A stretch of 64,000 nt of DNA from Herbinix luporum (GCF_900070325.1 NZ_LN879430.1:1667379-1731378); one strand, 5' to 3'; numbered from the stretch's first letter, positions 45,194 through 54,500 are shown. The notes: generated from the letters alone by a model not told the origin. Program-made: numbers and translations.

Positions 45194-46370
45194 ATATATC
45201 AACCCCCCTGTATCTTGCTATGGCTGCCACATCTTTATCACCCCTGCCTGAAAGGCAGATTACTATTATCTTATCCTTATCTAATGTGGGAGCTAATTTT
45301 CTGGCATAAGCAAGGGCATGGGCACTTTCTATAGCCGGAATTATTCCCTCAACTTTAGACAGATACTCAAAAGCAGAAACAGCTTCATCATCGGTTATAG
45401 CCACATATTCTGCCCTGCCTATATCTTTAAGATAAGAGTGTTCCGGACCTACTCCTGGATAATCAAGACCTGCTGATATGGAATATACCGGTGCAATCTG
45501 CCCATTTTCATCTTGGCAAAAATAAGATTTCATTCCATGGAAAATCCCCAGTTTACCACAATTCATAGTTGCAGCTGTTTTATCAGTATCGATACCGCAC
45601 CCTGCAGCCTCACATCCTATTAACCTAACCTCTTTATTATTTATAAACTCATAGAAGGTACCCATAGCATTGCTGCCACCTCCGACACAGGCAAGAACCG
45701 CATCGGGAAGTCTTCCCTCTATGTCTAAAATTTGCTCTTTAATTTCACGGCTTATAACACTTTGAAAATCTCTTACAATAGTAGGAAAGGGATGAGGTCC
45801 CATTACAGAACCTAATACATAATGGGTATCATGAATTCTTTTAGACCATTCAGCCATAGTTTCATTTACCGCATCTTTTAGAGTCTGGGTTCCTGTTTTT
45901 ACAGCATGTACTTTAGCCCCCAATAATTCCATTCTATATACATTTAATGCCTGACGTTTTGTATCTTCAAGGCCCATAAATATCTCACATTCCAAACCTA
46001 GCAATGCTGCGGCTGTAGCTGTGGCAACTCCGTGTTGACCTGCACCGGTTTCTGCTATAACCCTGGTTTTACCCATCTTTTTTGCCATTAAAACCTGACC
46101 AAGGACATTATTTATCTTATGGGAACCTGTATGATTTAAATCTTCTCTCTTTAGATATATTTTGGCCCCACCTAAATCCTCGGTCATCTTTTTAGCATAA
46201 TATAATAAAGATGGCCGGCCTGCATAATTTTTCAGCAAATCATTAAGTTCATCTATAAAGTTCTTATCTTTACTATAGTGAGCATAGGCCTCTTCCAATT
46301 CATTAATTGCTATCATCAGAGTCTCCGGTACATATTGTCCTCCATGTACTCCAAATCTACCTTTTTTCAT
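45186..46370 (-). CDS. trpB: Tryptophan synthase beta chain
   Basis: This PLP enzyme joins indole and serine to give tryptophan. The 394 residues carry the PLP lysine in [25 protein letters not shown], the glycine-rich phosphate loop VGGGSNAMG and ECKAxGxGxDT-like [13 protein letters not shown]. It is of the TrpB1 type that pairs with TrpA. Its start overlaps the trpF stop by four bases. Confidence 0.97.
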   Translation of the reverse strand: MKKGRFGVHGGQYVPETLMIAINELEEAYAHYSKDKNFIDELNDLLKNYAGRPSLLYYAKKMTEDLGGAKIYLKREDLNHTGSHKINNVLGQVLMAKKMGKTRVIAETGAGQHGVATATAAALLGLECEIFMGLEDTKRQALNVYRMELLGAKVHAVKTGTQTLKDAVNETMAEWSKRIHDTHYVLGSVMGPHPFPTIVRDFQSVISREIKEQILDIEGRLPDAVLACVGGGSNAMGTFYEFINNKEVRLIGCEAAGCGIDTDKTAATMNCGKLGIFHGMKSYFCQDENGQIAPVYSISAGLDYPGVGPEHSYLKDIGRAEYVAITDDEAVSAFEYLSKVEGIIPAIESAHALAYARKLAPTLDKDKIIVICLSGRGDKDVAAIARYRGVDIYE

Positions 46371-46984
46371 CTTTTTGCACTCCTTACTTTCATTATGAAC
46401 TTTCTTATCTTTTCAGGATCCTTAAAACCCTCTGTTTCTACACCACTGCTTACGTCAACCCCGAAAGGCTTATATTTATCCATAGCTTCTTCAATATTAC
46501 TGCAATTAAGCCCTCCGGCCATAAAATATGGCCTAGTTATTCCATCAATAAGTGACCAGTCAAATGCTTTGCCGCTGCCTCCATATTCTTGCAAGCTGTA
46601 GGTATCAAATAATAGATAATCACAGGGAATGTCTAAGCTATTATCAACATCTTGCTTATTTCTTACTCTAATTGCTTTTATTATTTTATTAGGTATCATA
46701 GACCTAAGCTTATTAATATAATTAAAGTCTTCATCTCCATGAAGTTGGACTAAATCTATTATATGGTGCTGACACAAATTCACTATCCTATATATATCCT
46801 CATTGACAAAGACCCCTACAGTCTTAATGGAGGGAGAAAGTCTGGCCCTTAAATAGATAGCCAAATCATCTGACACTTCTCTCCTGCTTTTGGCAAATAC
46901 AAAACCAATATAGTCAGGACTTAAGTTATTTACGATTTCTATATCCGAAACCCTTGATAATCCACATATTTTAACAGCTGTCAT
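46367..46984 (-). CDS. trpF: Phosphoribosylanthranilate isomerase
   Basis: This enzyme catalyses the Amadori rearrangement of phosphoribosylanthranilate. The 205 residues show [14 protein letters not shown] (catalytic Cys) at the start, [28 protein letters not shown] (catalytic Asp) and [12 protein letters not shown], with [19 protein letters not shown] at the end. It is separate from TrpC, as is usual in Firmicutes. Confidence 0.95.
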   Translation of the reverse strand: MTAVKICGLSRVSDIEIVNNLSPDYIGFVFAKSRREVSDDLAIYLRARLSPSIKTVGVFVNEDIYRIVNLCQHHIIDLVQLHGDEDFNYINKLRSMIPNKIIKAIRVRNKQDVDNSLDIPCDYLLFDTYSLQEYGGSGKAFDWSLIDGITRPYFMAGGLNCSNIEEAMDKYKPFGVDVSSGVETEGFKDPEKIRKFIMKVRSAKR

Positions 46985-47015
46985 TTCTCCTCCCCTTTTC
47001 TCTTTTGATTTTTAT

Positions 47016-47831
47016 TTATAATCCCTTTAAGCTGCTAATTACTTTTCCCTTATCCTTACTCTTCATCAAGGCTTCTCCGATTAAAACTCCATCTACTCCG
47101 GCCATACGTAAAGCCTTTATATCATCAGGACTATGAATACCGCTTTCAGCCACAAAAATTATATCATCAGGTACTAAGCTTCTTAAACGTATACTATTTT
47201 GTATATCCACCTTAAATGTTTTAAGATCACGGTTATTTACACCGATTATTCTTGCTCCTGCCCCTATGGCACTTTGTATTTCTTCTTCCGTATGAGCTTC
47301 AACCAAGGCCGATAAACCCAACCGGTTACATAATTCTATGTGTTTCTTCAATATATCAGGTGCCAGTAAAGAACAAATTAAAAGCAGGGCATCGGCTCCG
47401 AATAATTTTGCTTCATAAATCTGATACTCATCAATAACAAAATCCTTACGCAGTACCGGAATATTAACATTTTCACTTATTTCTTTAAGATATTTTAATG
47501 AACCTAAGAAATAATCTTCTTCCGTTAATACCGATATGGCAGCTGCCCCGGCTTTTTCATATTCTTTTGCTATAGTTAAATAAGGGAATTCTTCAGATAT
47601 TATTCCTTTTGAAGGAGAAGCTTTCTTAACTTCACATATAAATGCAATATCTCCTTTACTATCAGCAGAGGCTTTTGATAAAGCCTTTTCAAAATCATAA
47701 GCTTTTCTGTTACTAAAGTTTTGTACCTGTCCTTGGACAAATATTTTATTTTTTATAATTTCAATAGGATACTCTTTCTTTCTAGCCTCCAATCTGGCCT
47801 GTGTTGCCTTTACTATTTTCTGAAGTATCAT
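47016..47831 (-). CDS. trpC: Indole-3-glycerol phosphate synthase
   Basis: This enzyme closes the indole ring. The 271 residues have the barrel motifs FICEVKKASPSKGIIS (catalytic Glu and Lys), ISVLTEEDYFLGSL, VLRKDFVIDEYQIYEAKLFG (Lys of the active site), LVEAHTEEE, GVNNRDLKTF and VAESGIHSPDDI. All active-site residues are present. The gene is 27 bases after trpD. Confidence 0.96.
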   Translation of the reverse strand: MILQKIVKATQARLEARKKEYPIEIIKNKIFVQGQVQNFSNRKAYDFEKALSKASADSKGDIAFICEVKKASPSKGIISEEFPYLTIAKEYEKAGAAAISVLTEEDYFLGSLKYLKEISENVNIPVLRKDFVIDEYQIYEAKLFGADALLLICSLLAPDILKKHIELCNRLGLSALVEAHTEEEIQSAIGAGARIIGVNNRDLKTFKVDIQNSIRLRSLVPDDIIFVAESGIHSPDDIKALRMAGVDGVLIGEALMKSKDKGKVISSLKGL

Positions 47832-47858
47832 ATGGTCACCTGCTTTCCATCTTACATC

Positions 47859-48872
47859 CTATAAACTTGAATTTGTCATTCGAATAAACTTATCTAGTTG
47901 CTCCATGGCCTTGCCGCTGTCTATAATTTCCGCTGCCATTTTAACACATTCCCGTAAGGTGATATTATTATAGGTCATGTATAAACAGACAGCACTGTTA
48001 AGAAGTACTATATCTCTTTTTGGTCCCTTTTCTCCTCGCAAAATTCTAAGGGCAATATCTGCATTATCAATAGGATTTCCTCCCACCAAATCCTCTGCAT
48101 CACAATAGTCAAATCCCAGCTGCTTTGGATCTAAGAAAAAACTATTAAGAGTTTTATTATTTACTTCACATATGGTTGTCTTTGTGGTTAAGGTTACTTC
48201 ATCAAGGCCATCATGTCCATGAACCACCATGGCTCTTTTTATCCCTAAATTGGCTAATACTCTTGCCATAGGCTCAACTAGGTTTTCATCATAGACTCCA
48301 AGCAGTTGCAAATTTGCACGGGCAGGGCTTGCTAAAGGTCCTAATATATTAAAGATAGTTCTTACTCCCAGTTCTTTTCTTACGGGGGCTGCATATTTCA
48401 TAGAGGAATGATATATCGGTGCGAACATAAAACATATACCAATTTCCTTTAATATTTGCTCACTCTTTTCCACAGGAATTTCTATATTAACTCCCAAGGC
48501 TTCAAGGACATCGGCACTGCCGCATTTACTAGAAACACTTCGGTTACCGTGCTTTGCCACCGGAATACCGGCGGCGGAGATTATTAGAGAGGAAATAGTA
48601 GATATATTAAAAGTATTTGCTCCGTCACCGCCGGTTCCTACAATATCCAAAACATCCATGCCATGATTTAATTTTATTCCATATTCCCGCATAACCATGG
48701 CACAGGCTGTAATTTCATCTATGGTTTCCCCTTTCATCCTTAGGGCAGTTATGTAACTGGCTATCTGAGCATTGCTTGCTTTTCCAGCCATTATTTCACT
48801 CATTACACTTTTTGCCATGTCCAGGCTTAAATCTTCTTTTTTTAATAATTGATTTATAGCTTCTTGTATCAT
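47859..48872 (-). CDS. trpD: Anthranilate phosphoribosyltransferase
   Basis: This enzyme joins anthranilate to PRPP. The true start is the ATG at 48872, with GGAGG 8 bases upstream, giving 337 residues beginning MIQEAINQLLKKEDLS. An earlier in-frame start would overlap trpG and lacks a ribosome site. The PRPP motif DIVGTGGDGANTFNIST, AKHGNRSVSSKCGSADVLEALG and GPLASPARANLQLLGVY are intact. It is not fused to TrpG, unlike in enterobacteria. Confidence 0.96.
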   Translation of the reverse strand: MIQEAINQLLKKEDLSLDMAKSVMSEIMAGKASNAQIASYITALRMKGETIDEITACAMVMREYGIKLNHGMDVLDIVGTGGDGANTFNISTISSLIISAAGIPVAKHGNRSVSSKCGSADVLEALGVNIEIPVEKSEQILKEIGICFMFAPIYHSSMKYAAPVRKELGVRTIFNILGPLASPARANLQLLGVYDENLVEPMARVLANLGIKRAMVVHGHDGLDEVTLTTKTTICEVNNKTLNSFFLDPKQLGFDYCDAEDLVGGNPIDNADIALRILRGEKGPKRDIVLLNSAVCLYMTYNNITLRECVKMAAEIIDSGKAMEQLDKFIRMTNSSL

Positions 48873-48876
48873 ATAA

Positions 48877-49443
48877 TCATCCTCCGATATTAAGGAAATT
48901 TTCAATGATTTTATCTCCATGGGGTGTTAAAATTGATTCCGGATGAAATAAAAGACCATAGATTTCATACTTTCTATGTTTTACACCCATTAATCTTCCT
49001 GCCTCATCCTCTGCTATAATCAGCAAATCATCCTTTATGGTATCCCTATCCATGGTTAAAGATTGGTATCTGCCGGCTTTTATAATTGGAGGAAGCCCCC
49101 AAAATATTTGACTGCCATTGGCTATATGAATATAACTTTGTTTTCCGTGGATAATTTTTTTTGTTCTGGTAATCTTGGCACCAAAGACTTCACATATAAT
49201 CAGATGTCCAAGGCCTATCCCCATAATAGGTATCTTACCTTTAAAATGATTAATCAAATCCTTATTTATTCCTGAATTCCTTAAACTTCCCGGACCCGAG
49301 GATATAATTATATGGGAAGGGGCAAGTTTTTTTATCTCATCCAAAGTTATATCATTTCTTACTACCTTAACCTCTTTACCTGGTCCGGCCAAATGTAAGA
49401 TATTATAGGTGAAACTATCATAGTTATCTATTATAAGAATCAT
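48877..49443 (-). CDS. trpG: Anthranilate synthase glutaminase subunit (TrpG), catalytic Cys lost
   Basis: A class I glutamine amidotransferase that normally feeds ammonia to TrpE. The 188 residues start ILIIDNYDSFTYNI, and the His-Glu of the triad is kept in LLFHPESIL (H167, E169). The nucleophile elbow, normally GVCLGHQ, reads GIGLGHL. Residue 77 is Gly (codon GGC at 49215-49213) where the catalytic Cys (TGC/TGT) should be, and the conserved Gln after His80 is Leu. The oxyanion segment is SSGPGSLRNSG and the region after NILH is shortened (LAGPGKEV). The frame is intact and translation is coupled to trpE (20-base overlap), so the protein is made but should not hydrolyse glutamine. Confidence 0.93.
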   Translation of the reverse strand: MILIIDNYDSFTYNILHLAGPGKEVKVVRNDITLDEIKKLAPSHIIISSGPGSLRNSGINKDLINHFKGKIPIMGIGLGHLIICEVFGAKITRTKKIIHGKQSYIHIANGSQIFWGLPPIIKAGRYQSLTMDRDTIKDDLLIIAEDEAGRLMGVKHRKYEIYGLLFHPESILTPHGDKIIENFLNIGG

Positions 49444-50902
49444 ATATATCCACCTCCCCGGCCTTAAGAATTGACTCTATGACAGCATTGGCTTTATTTT
49501 GGCTTTCTTCATATTCTTTTTCCGCCACACTGTCTGCCACAATTCCGGCTCCGGCCTGAACATAAACTTTATTATCTTTTTTTACCGCCATACGAATAGC
49601 TATACAGGTATCCATATTGCCGGTAAAATCTATATAGCCTATGGCTCCCCCATATATACCTCTTGGCATATTCTCCAGTTCATCAATAATTTCACAGGCT
49701 CGAATTTTTGGTGCACCGGAAAGGGTACCTGCGGGAAGCAGAGCTTTTATAGCGTCAATCATATCTTTTCCTTCTTCCAGTTCCCCTTCTACTTCCGATA
49801 CTATATGCATAATTCTCGAATATTTTTTTATATCCATATACCTAACCGTATTTACCGAATCAATCTTTGACACCTGGCCAATATCGTTTCTTGCCAAATC
49901 TACCAGCATATTATGTTCGGCTATTTCCTTCTCGTCATTTAAAAGTTCAGTCTCAAGTGCCATATCTTCCTCATGGTCTTTTCCTCTAGGTCTTGAACCT
50001 GCAATAGGTAAGGTGGTAACCTTCCTTTGATTTACCCGAACCAAGGTTTCAGGGGAAGATACCATAAGTTCAAGGCTTTGATTCTTTAGATAAACCATAT
50101 AAGGAGAAGGGTTTAAGGTTCTTAACACTCTGTAAGCATTTATTAAGCTGTCTTTATAATCAGCCTCAAATCTCCTTGAAATTACTGCTTGATAGATATC
50201 CCCCTCTAGGATATATTTTTTAGCCTGCTCCACCATCCTACAGTATTCTTCCTTATTCAGATTACAAGTAAAATCAATCTTTCTATTCTTATCAGGCTGC
50301 TTTATCGGTAAGGGTTCATAAATTAGTTTGACTATCCGCTCAATAAAGGTTAAAGCTTTACCGTAGTTTTCCATAACCTTATCGGTCTTCATATTCACAA
50401 TAATGCTTATTTTTTGCTTTAAATGGTCATAGGCAATAACTTTATCAAAGAGCATAAGATCAAAATCATATAAATCATTTTCCTTTAAAGTAAGGGTACC
50501 TTCTGTGTACTTAATCATTTCATAGGAAAAGTATCCCACCAGTCCTCCCGTAAAAGGGGGGAGTTTTACAAGCCTTGGGGCTTTATATTTATCCAGCATT
50601 TCCCTAAGATACTCAAAGGGATCCACATTATTAATCTCAACAGTCTCCTGGCCCCTAGTTTGTGTAATAAGTCCATTTTTGCATTTTACCTCTATAACCG
50701 GATCAAATCCCAGGAAAGAATATCTTCCCCATCGTTCTCCTCCCTCTACACTTTCTAACAAAAAATACTGTTCGCTAACATTAGATAGCTTTCTAAGTAA
50801 GGTAATTGGAGTAATAACATCAGCATACATCTCCTTACAAATAGGAATTACGCTATACTCTTTTGCTAAAGCTTCAATTTCATTACATGTAGGACTAATC
50901 AT
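49424..50902 (-). CDS. trpE: Anthranilate synthase component I
   Basis: This chorismate-using subunit makes anthranilate. The start ATG 50902 has GGGGGAG upstream, giving 492 residues. The feedback-inhibition motif LLESVEGGERWGRYSF is present at the N-terminal side. The catalytic domain shows LPIAGSRPRG, EIAEHNMLVDLARNDIG, LLPAGTLSGAPKIRACEII and QAGAGIVADSVAEKEYEE. All residues for chorismate, Mg and NH3 chemistry are present, so it could work with free ammonia. First gene of the operon. Confidence 0.96.
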   Translation of the reverse strand: MISPTCNEIEALAKEYSVIPICKEMYADVITPITLLRKLSNVSEQYFLLESVEGGERWGRYSFLGFDPVIEVKCKNGLITQTRGQETVEINNVDPFEYLREMLDKYKAPRLVKLPPFTGGLVGYFSYEMIKYTEGTLTLKENDLYDFDLMLFDKVIAYDHLKQKISIIVNMKTDKVMENYGKALTFIERIVKLIYEPLPIKQPDKNRKIDFTCNLNKEEYCRMVEQAKKYILEGDIYQAVISRRFEADYKDSLINAYRVLRTLNPSPYMVYLKNQSLELMVSSPETLVRVNQRKVTTLPIAGSRPRGKDHEEDMALETELLNDEKEIAEHNMLVDLARNDIGQVSKIDSVNTVRYMDIKKYSRIMHIVSEVEGELEEGKDMIDAIKALLPAGTLSGAPKIRACEIIDELENMPRGIYGGAIGYIDFTGNMDTCIAIRMAVKKDNKVYVQAGAGIVADSVAEKEYEESQNKANAVIESILKAGEVDIYDSYNR

Positions 50903-50999
50903 TAAATTCTCCCCCTTCATTTATTTTATTTTACAATTTTATACATTGTTTTTTAGCTTTACAGCATTGGCACTTTACCTTATTAAAGTTCTTTGGTAT

Positions 51000-51275
51000 A
51001 AAAAAAGCTTTTGCCCTTAAAGGGACAAAAGCTTAAACTTCTGCGGTACCACCCAATTTGCTGTATTACAAATACAGCCACTCATTTTGCATACTATCAT
51101 ATGCACCCTACTGATAACGGACAGGGTTCCCGTAAGCGCCTACTCTCCATAGCTTTATAGATTTCGGGCTTCCCTCACAAGTCCATTCGAAATAAACTTT
51201 GTAATCGCATTCCCACCAGCTAGCGACTCTCTGAATACAAGAAATTATTTCTACTCCTCTTGATCAACGGTTTAA
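51000..51275 (-). promoter_or_regulatory. T-box riboswitch (tryptophan) upstream of trpE
   Basis: Read on the minus strand from about 51275, the leader has a stem I with AGAGAGTCGC-TAGCTGGTG, then a specifier loop CGAA-UGG-AC (codon UGG at 51185-51183, Trp). The T-box bulge AAUUGGGUGGUACCGCAGAA lies at 51058-51039. The terminator stem AAGCUUUUG-UCCCUU / AAGGG-CAAAAGCUU with a U-run is at 51034-51000. Uncharged tRNA-Trp would bind and stabilise the antiterminator, turning the operon on. The stretch 50903-50999 holds only the spacer and trpE ribosome site. Confidence 0.93.
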
Positions 51276-51301
51276 TTTATATAATATTTAATTTAAAAAG
51301 C

Positions 51302-51330
51302 ATTATAGCAGTGACTATCTGTCTTGTCAA
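51302..51330 (-). promoter_or_regulatory. Consensus promoter of the trp operon
   Basis: On the minus strand, perfect TTGACA (51330-51325) and perfect TATAAT (51307-51302) with a 17-base spacer. It lies about 30 bases before the T-box leader. With such a strong promoter, control must be mainly at the T-box. Confidence 0.9.
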
Positions 51331-51355
51331 TATGTTTTTATTAATATATGTTTTT

Positions 51356-51976
51356 TTATTCAAAGCATTCTCGCAGTTTTTTCAATGCTTTTTTCTCAAT
51401 CCGACTGACATAACTTCTAGAAATGCCCAGTTTATTAGCGATTTCTCTCTGGGTTACTTCTTTTTTATTAACCAGTCCATAGCGTAGGGATATAATTTCC
51501 TTTTCCCTATCTGTTAAGACTTTATCTATAACACTATACAGCTTTTTTATATCCTCTTCCAGAACAATATTTTCTACAATATCAACATCCGCCTCTTCTA
51601 TTATATCCAACAGATTGATTTCGTTGCCTTCTCTATCTGATCCTATGGGATCATATAAATATACTTCCTTATTTAACCGCTTATTACTTCTTAACATCAT
51701 AAGAAGTTCATTATCAATACAACGAGAGGCATATGTTGCCAGACGAATTCCTTTCTCACCGTCAAAAGTATCGATAGCTTTAATCAAACCTATTGTGCCA
51801 ATCGATATTAAATCATCTGTTTCCTTATCTGCCATATTGTACTTTTTCACTATATGAGCCACTAATCTTAAATTGTGTTCTATTAATTTATCTCTGGCTT
51901 CTTTGTCACCGGCTTTGCATCGTATCAGATAGTCAGACTCTTCTTTAGTACTTAACGGCTTTGGAAATGATTTCAC
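51356..51976 (-). CDS. sigK: Sporulation sigma factor SigK (uninterrupted)
   Basis: The late mother-cell sigma factor. After FPKPLSTKEE come the sigma region 2 phrases LIEHNLRLVAHIVKKY, DDLISIGTIGLIKAIDTF and LATYASRCIDNELLMMLR. DPIGSDREGNEI and the region 4 HTH REIANKLGISRSYVSRIEKKAL follow; this wording is SigK rather than SigE. The gene is not interrupted by a skin-type element. The preferred start is GTG at 51976 (GGGTG 9 bases upstream), because the likely promoter -10 overlaps the ATG at 52018. With that start no pro-sequence is made; with 52018 there would be a 14-residue, partly hydrophobic extension. Confidence 0.88.
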   Translation of the reverse strand: MKSFPKPLSTKEESDYLIRCKAGDKEARDKLIEHNLRLVAHIVKKYNMADKETDDLISIGTIGLIKAIDTFDGEKGIRLATYASRCIDNELLMMLRSNKRLNKEVYLYDPIGSDREGNEINLLDIIEEADVDIVENIVLEEDIKKLYSVIDKVLTDREKEIISLRYGLVNKKEVTQREIANKLGISRSYVSRIEKKALKKLRECFE

Positions 51977-52012
51977 GAAGATAAGCACCCTCAATGCCCA
52001 ATGATTCATTAC

Positions 52013-52041
52013 TATCATATGAAGTATAATGACATAAAGTG
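52013..52041 (-). promoter_or_regulatory. Sigma-K/sigma-E-like promoter of sigK
   Basis: On the minus strand CACT (52041-52038), a 16-base spacer and CATATGATA (52021-52013). It matches the sigma-K consensus except for the last base of the -35 box, and shares the same -10 nonamer as the site at 16993-17001. Autoregulation of sigK by sigma-K is known in Bacillus. Confidence 0.5.
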
Positions 52042-52111
52042 CCTATCCTTCCAAAAAAAGGACAAAAAGAATAAAAGTACAAAGTATATCGCCAAAATAG
52101 TTATTCTAATA

Positions 52112-53359
52112 TTATAGCTCTTCTTTTCTTCTTAAGATATCATATTGATAAAGCTTAACACCCAGATCAATATAGATACTTTGCCTTGGATGAGGACAGC
52201 TATCCATATCATTTCCTTCCTCATCGGTAATTCTATTTACAGTAACTTGTAGGGTATCACCATTAGGCCTTATTACCTCAATCTCCTCACCGACAGAAAA
52301 TTTATTTTTTTGTTCTAGATTATATAAGCCATCTTTTTCTCCCCATATGGTTCCCAGATAAGTATAAGCCTTATCATAGGTATTACGATCATATATTTGA
52401 TCCTTATGACCGGGCTTGCCAAAGAAGAAGCCGGTAGTAAATTGACGATTTACCCCCTTTGATACTTCCTCCATATAAAAGGGCTTATTTTTTTCATAAA
52501 GTTCCTGATTGGTAAAGTAATCATCAATAGCTTTTCTATAAGTTCTGGCAATTGTTGCTACATATAAAGCAGTTTTCATCCTGCCTTCTACCTTAAAACT
52601 ATTAATTCCTGCTTCAACCAACTGGGGTATATATTCAATCATACACAAATCCTTTGAATTAAATATATAAGTTCCCCGTTCATTTTCCTCTATGGGAACA
52701 TATTCACCGGGTCTTTTTTCCTCAACCAGATGATATTTCCACCTGCATGAATGGGTACATTCACCAAGGTTTGCATCCCTTCCGGTAAAATAATTGCTTA
52801 AGAGGCAACGACCCGAATAGGCTATACACATAGCCCCGTGAACAAAGGTTTCAATCTCCATATCCTCAGGGATATTTGCCCTAAGTTCCGCTATCTCTTT
52901 AAGTGACAGTTCCCTGGCAGAAACCACCCTTTTTGCCCCAAGGCCATACCAGAAATTATAGCTTGCATAATTGGTATTATTTGCCTGAGTACTGATATGA
53001 ATTTCTATATCTGGGGCTTCTTCCTTTGCAATAGTAAATACTCCCGGATCCGATATTATTAAAGCATCCGGTCTATCCTGTCCAAATGCCACTAATTCCT
53101 TAAAATATCTTCTTATGCCATCAAGATCTTGATTATGGGCAGTGATATTGGCAGTTACATATACCTTTTTATTATGTTTATGGGCAAATGCGATTCCTTC
53201 TTTCATATCTTCCATGGAAAAATTCTTTGCTTTGGCACGAAGTCCATACATATCACCGCCAATATATATGGCATCTGCCCCATATATCACTGCGGTTTTA
53301 AGGGTCTCTAAATTACCTGCCGGAATTAATAGCTCCGGCTTTTTTTTATTGTAAGACAT
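52112..53359 (-). CDS. trhP: U32 family protein, tRNA hydroxylation (TrhP/YrrO-like)
   Basis: A 415-residue protein of peptidase family U32. The family motif is clear: ETFVHGAMCIAYSGRCLLSN followed by GECTHSCRWKY, giving the cysteines of an iron-sulfur site. The N-terminal TIM-barrel part begins PELLIPAGNLETLKTA. Members next to the TrmR methyltransferase act on U34 of tRNAs, forming 5-hydroxyuridine from prephenate-dependent chemistry. The neighbour is trmR, 21 bases upstream, matching the Bacillus yrrMNO order. YrrN is not seen as a separate gene. Confidence 0.88.
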   Translation of the reverse strand: MSYNKKKPELLIPAGNLETLKTAVIYGADAIYIGGDMYGLRAKAKNFSMEDMKEGIAFAHKHNKKVYVTANITAHNQDLDGIRRYFKELVAFGQDRPDALIISDPGVFTIAKEEAPDIEIHISTQANNTNYASYNFWYGLGAKRVVSARELSLKEIAELRANIPEDMEIETFVHGAMCIAYSGRCLLSNYFTGRDANLGECTHSCRWKYHLVEEKRPGEYVPIEENERGTYIFNSKDLCMIEYIPQLVEAGINSFKVEGRMKTALYVATIARTYRKAIDDYFTNQELYEKNKPFYMEEVSKGVNRQFTTGFFFGKPGHKDQIYDRNTYDKAYTYLGTIWGEKDGLYNLEQKNKFSVGEEIEVIRPNGDTLQVTVNRITDEEGNDMDSCPHPRQSIYIDLGVKLYQYDILRRKEEL

Positions 53360-53380
53360 AATTTACCTCTTTCATCTTGC

Positions 53381-54040
53381 TTATGATTTCTTGTAACTGA
53401 TTGATACACCATCTCCTACGGGCAGTATAATTGTCTCCAATTCCTCCATATGGGTAATTGTATAAAGATATTCTCTCATTCTCCCATGAATGGTTCTGTC
53501 CCTTCTGGTTATGCTGTATCTGGAATTAATGACCGTTCCGTCCTGTAGGACATTATCGGTTATAAGAAGGCCCCCTTCTTCCAAAAGCTTCATTAGATTT
53601 GGGAGAAAATTCATATATTGAGCCTTTGCGGCATCTAAAAATATAAAGTCATAGGATTCTTTAGCCTCTACTAAATTACTTAGTATATCGAAAGCATCCC
53701 CTTCTTTTAACTGAATTTTGTCCCGTTGGGGAAAGTCTTTGTTGGCCAGATTTTTTCTGGCTTCTATTAGACGCATAGGAACCTTCTCTATAGTGGTAAT
53801 CTTACAGTCCCTTGGAGAATACTCACTCATAAAGAGGGCGGAAAAGCCAATGGCAGTTCCGACCTCTAAGATACGTCTTGGTTTTTGCAAATTTAATAAA
53901 AAGCGTATTACTCCTTGGGTTTCCTTTCTAATTATGGGAACCTTGTTTTTTAGGGCTTCCTGTTCAAGCTTATAAAGCTTGGGGGGAAGATCTTTGTCCA
54001 AGGAATTTATATATGCTGTGATTCTTTCTTTAGTAATCAT
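53381..54040 (-). CDS. trmR: tRNA 5-hydroxyuridine methyltransferase (TrmR/YrrM)
   Basis: A class I O-methyltransferase of 219 residues that methylates 5-hydroxyuridine at position 34 to 5-methoxyuridine. Motif I is ILEVGTAIGFSALFM, followed by ITTIEKVPMRLIEARKNL and FIFLDAAKAQYMNFLPNL (metal-binding Asp). The preferred start is the ATG at 54040, which gives the normal family start MITKERITAYINSL. An ATG 33 bases earlier overlaps the upstream gene. Adjacent to the U32 gene, which makes its substrate. Confidence 0.88.
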   Translation of the reverse strand: MITKERITAYINSLDKDLPPKLYKLEQEALKNKVPIIRKETQGVIRFLLNLQKPRRILEVGTAIGFSALFMSEYSPRDCKITTIEKVPMRLIEARKNLANKDFPQRDKIQLKEGDAFDILSNLVEAKESYDFIFLDAAKAQYMNFLPNLMKLLEEGGLLITDNVLQDGTVINSRYSITRRDRTIHGRMREYLYTITHMEELETIILPVGDGVSISYKKS

Positions 54041-54050
54041 AATATTTGAC

Positions 54051-54470
54051 TCACTCACTATCAGTTTCTTCATTTTGGACTATAGATTTAGAATAATCAG
54101 TAATAATATCAAGAATCTCATCATAGGTCATTGAGGAGTTCACCTCATATGTTCCCGGCATAATAACCCTATTTTGCAGCTTTAACTTGAAATAGAAAGA
54201 ATTCTTGTTTACTATAATACGATTTAACTCAAGTTTGCTGGCAACGTCCATGGAAGATTCTCCCTTATTTATCTGTATAGGGACAGTTCTTCCCGGCTCC
54301 CGGTCCACAGTTACAGGACCATACAGCTGATATGTGAAATCAAATGCTGCCCGGCTGCCGTATATAACAAGTATCAAAACTAAAATAACAAATGTTATAT
54401 TTAAAAGAAACCGCAAGATAAGCCTTGATAGTTTTAATGTCATTTTATTAGATGTTGATGAAGTAGCCAT
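54051..54470 (-). CDS. MltG-like fragment: membrane anchor and LysM-like part only
   Basis: A 139-residue protein with one membrane helix (about 20-42), then an extracellular domain (PIQINKGESSMDVASKLELN, then YFKLKLQNRVIMPGTYEVNSSMTYDEILDII) matching the LysM-like N-terminal domain of MltG/YceG. The catalytic YceG domain of about 200 residues, with its essential Glu, is missing. The frame ends normally 22 bases before trmR, so this is not a frame break inside the window. It occupies the place of yrrL (mltG) in the Bacillus cluster. It cannot be a lytic transglycosylase by itself; a structural or regulatory role in wall synthesis is inferred. Confidence 0.8.
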   Translation of the reverse strand: MATSSTSNKMTLKLSRLILRFLLNITFVILVLILVIYGSRAAFDFTYQLYGPVTVDREPGRTVPIQINKGESSMDVASKLELNRIIVNKNSFYFKLKLQNRVIMPGTYEVNSSMTYDEILDIITDYSKSIVQNEETDSE

Positions 54471-54500
54471 ATCATCGCACTCCTATCATTTTATTTATAT

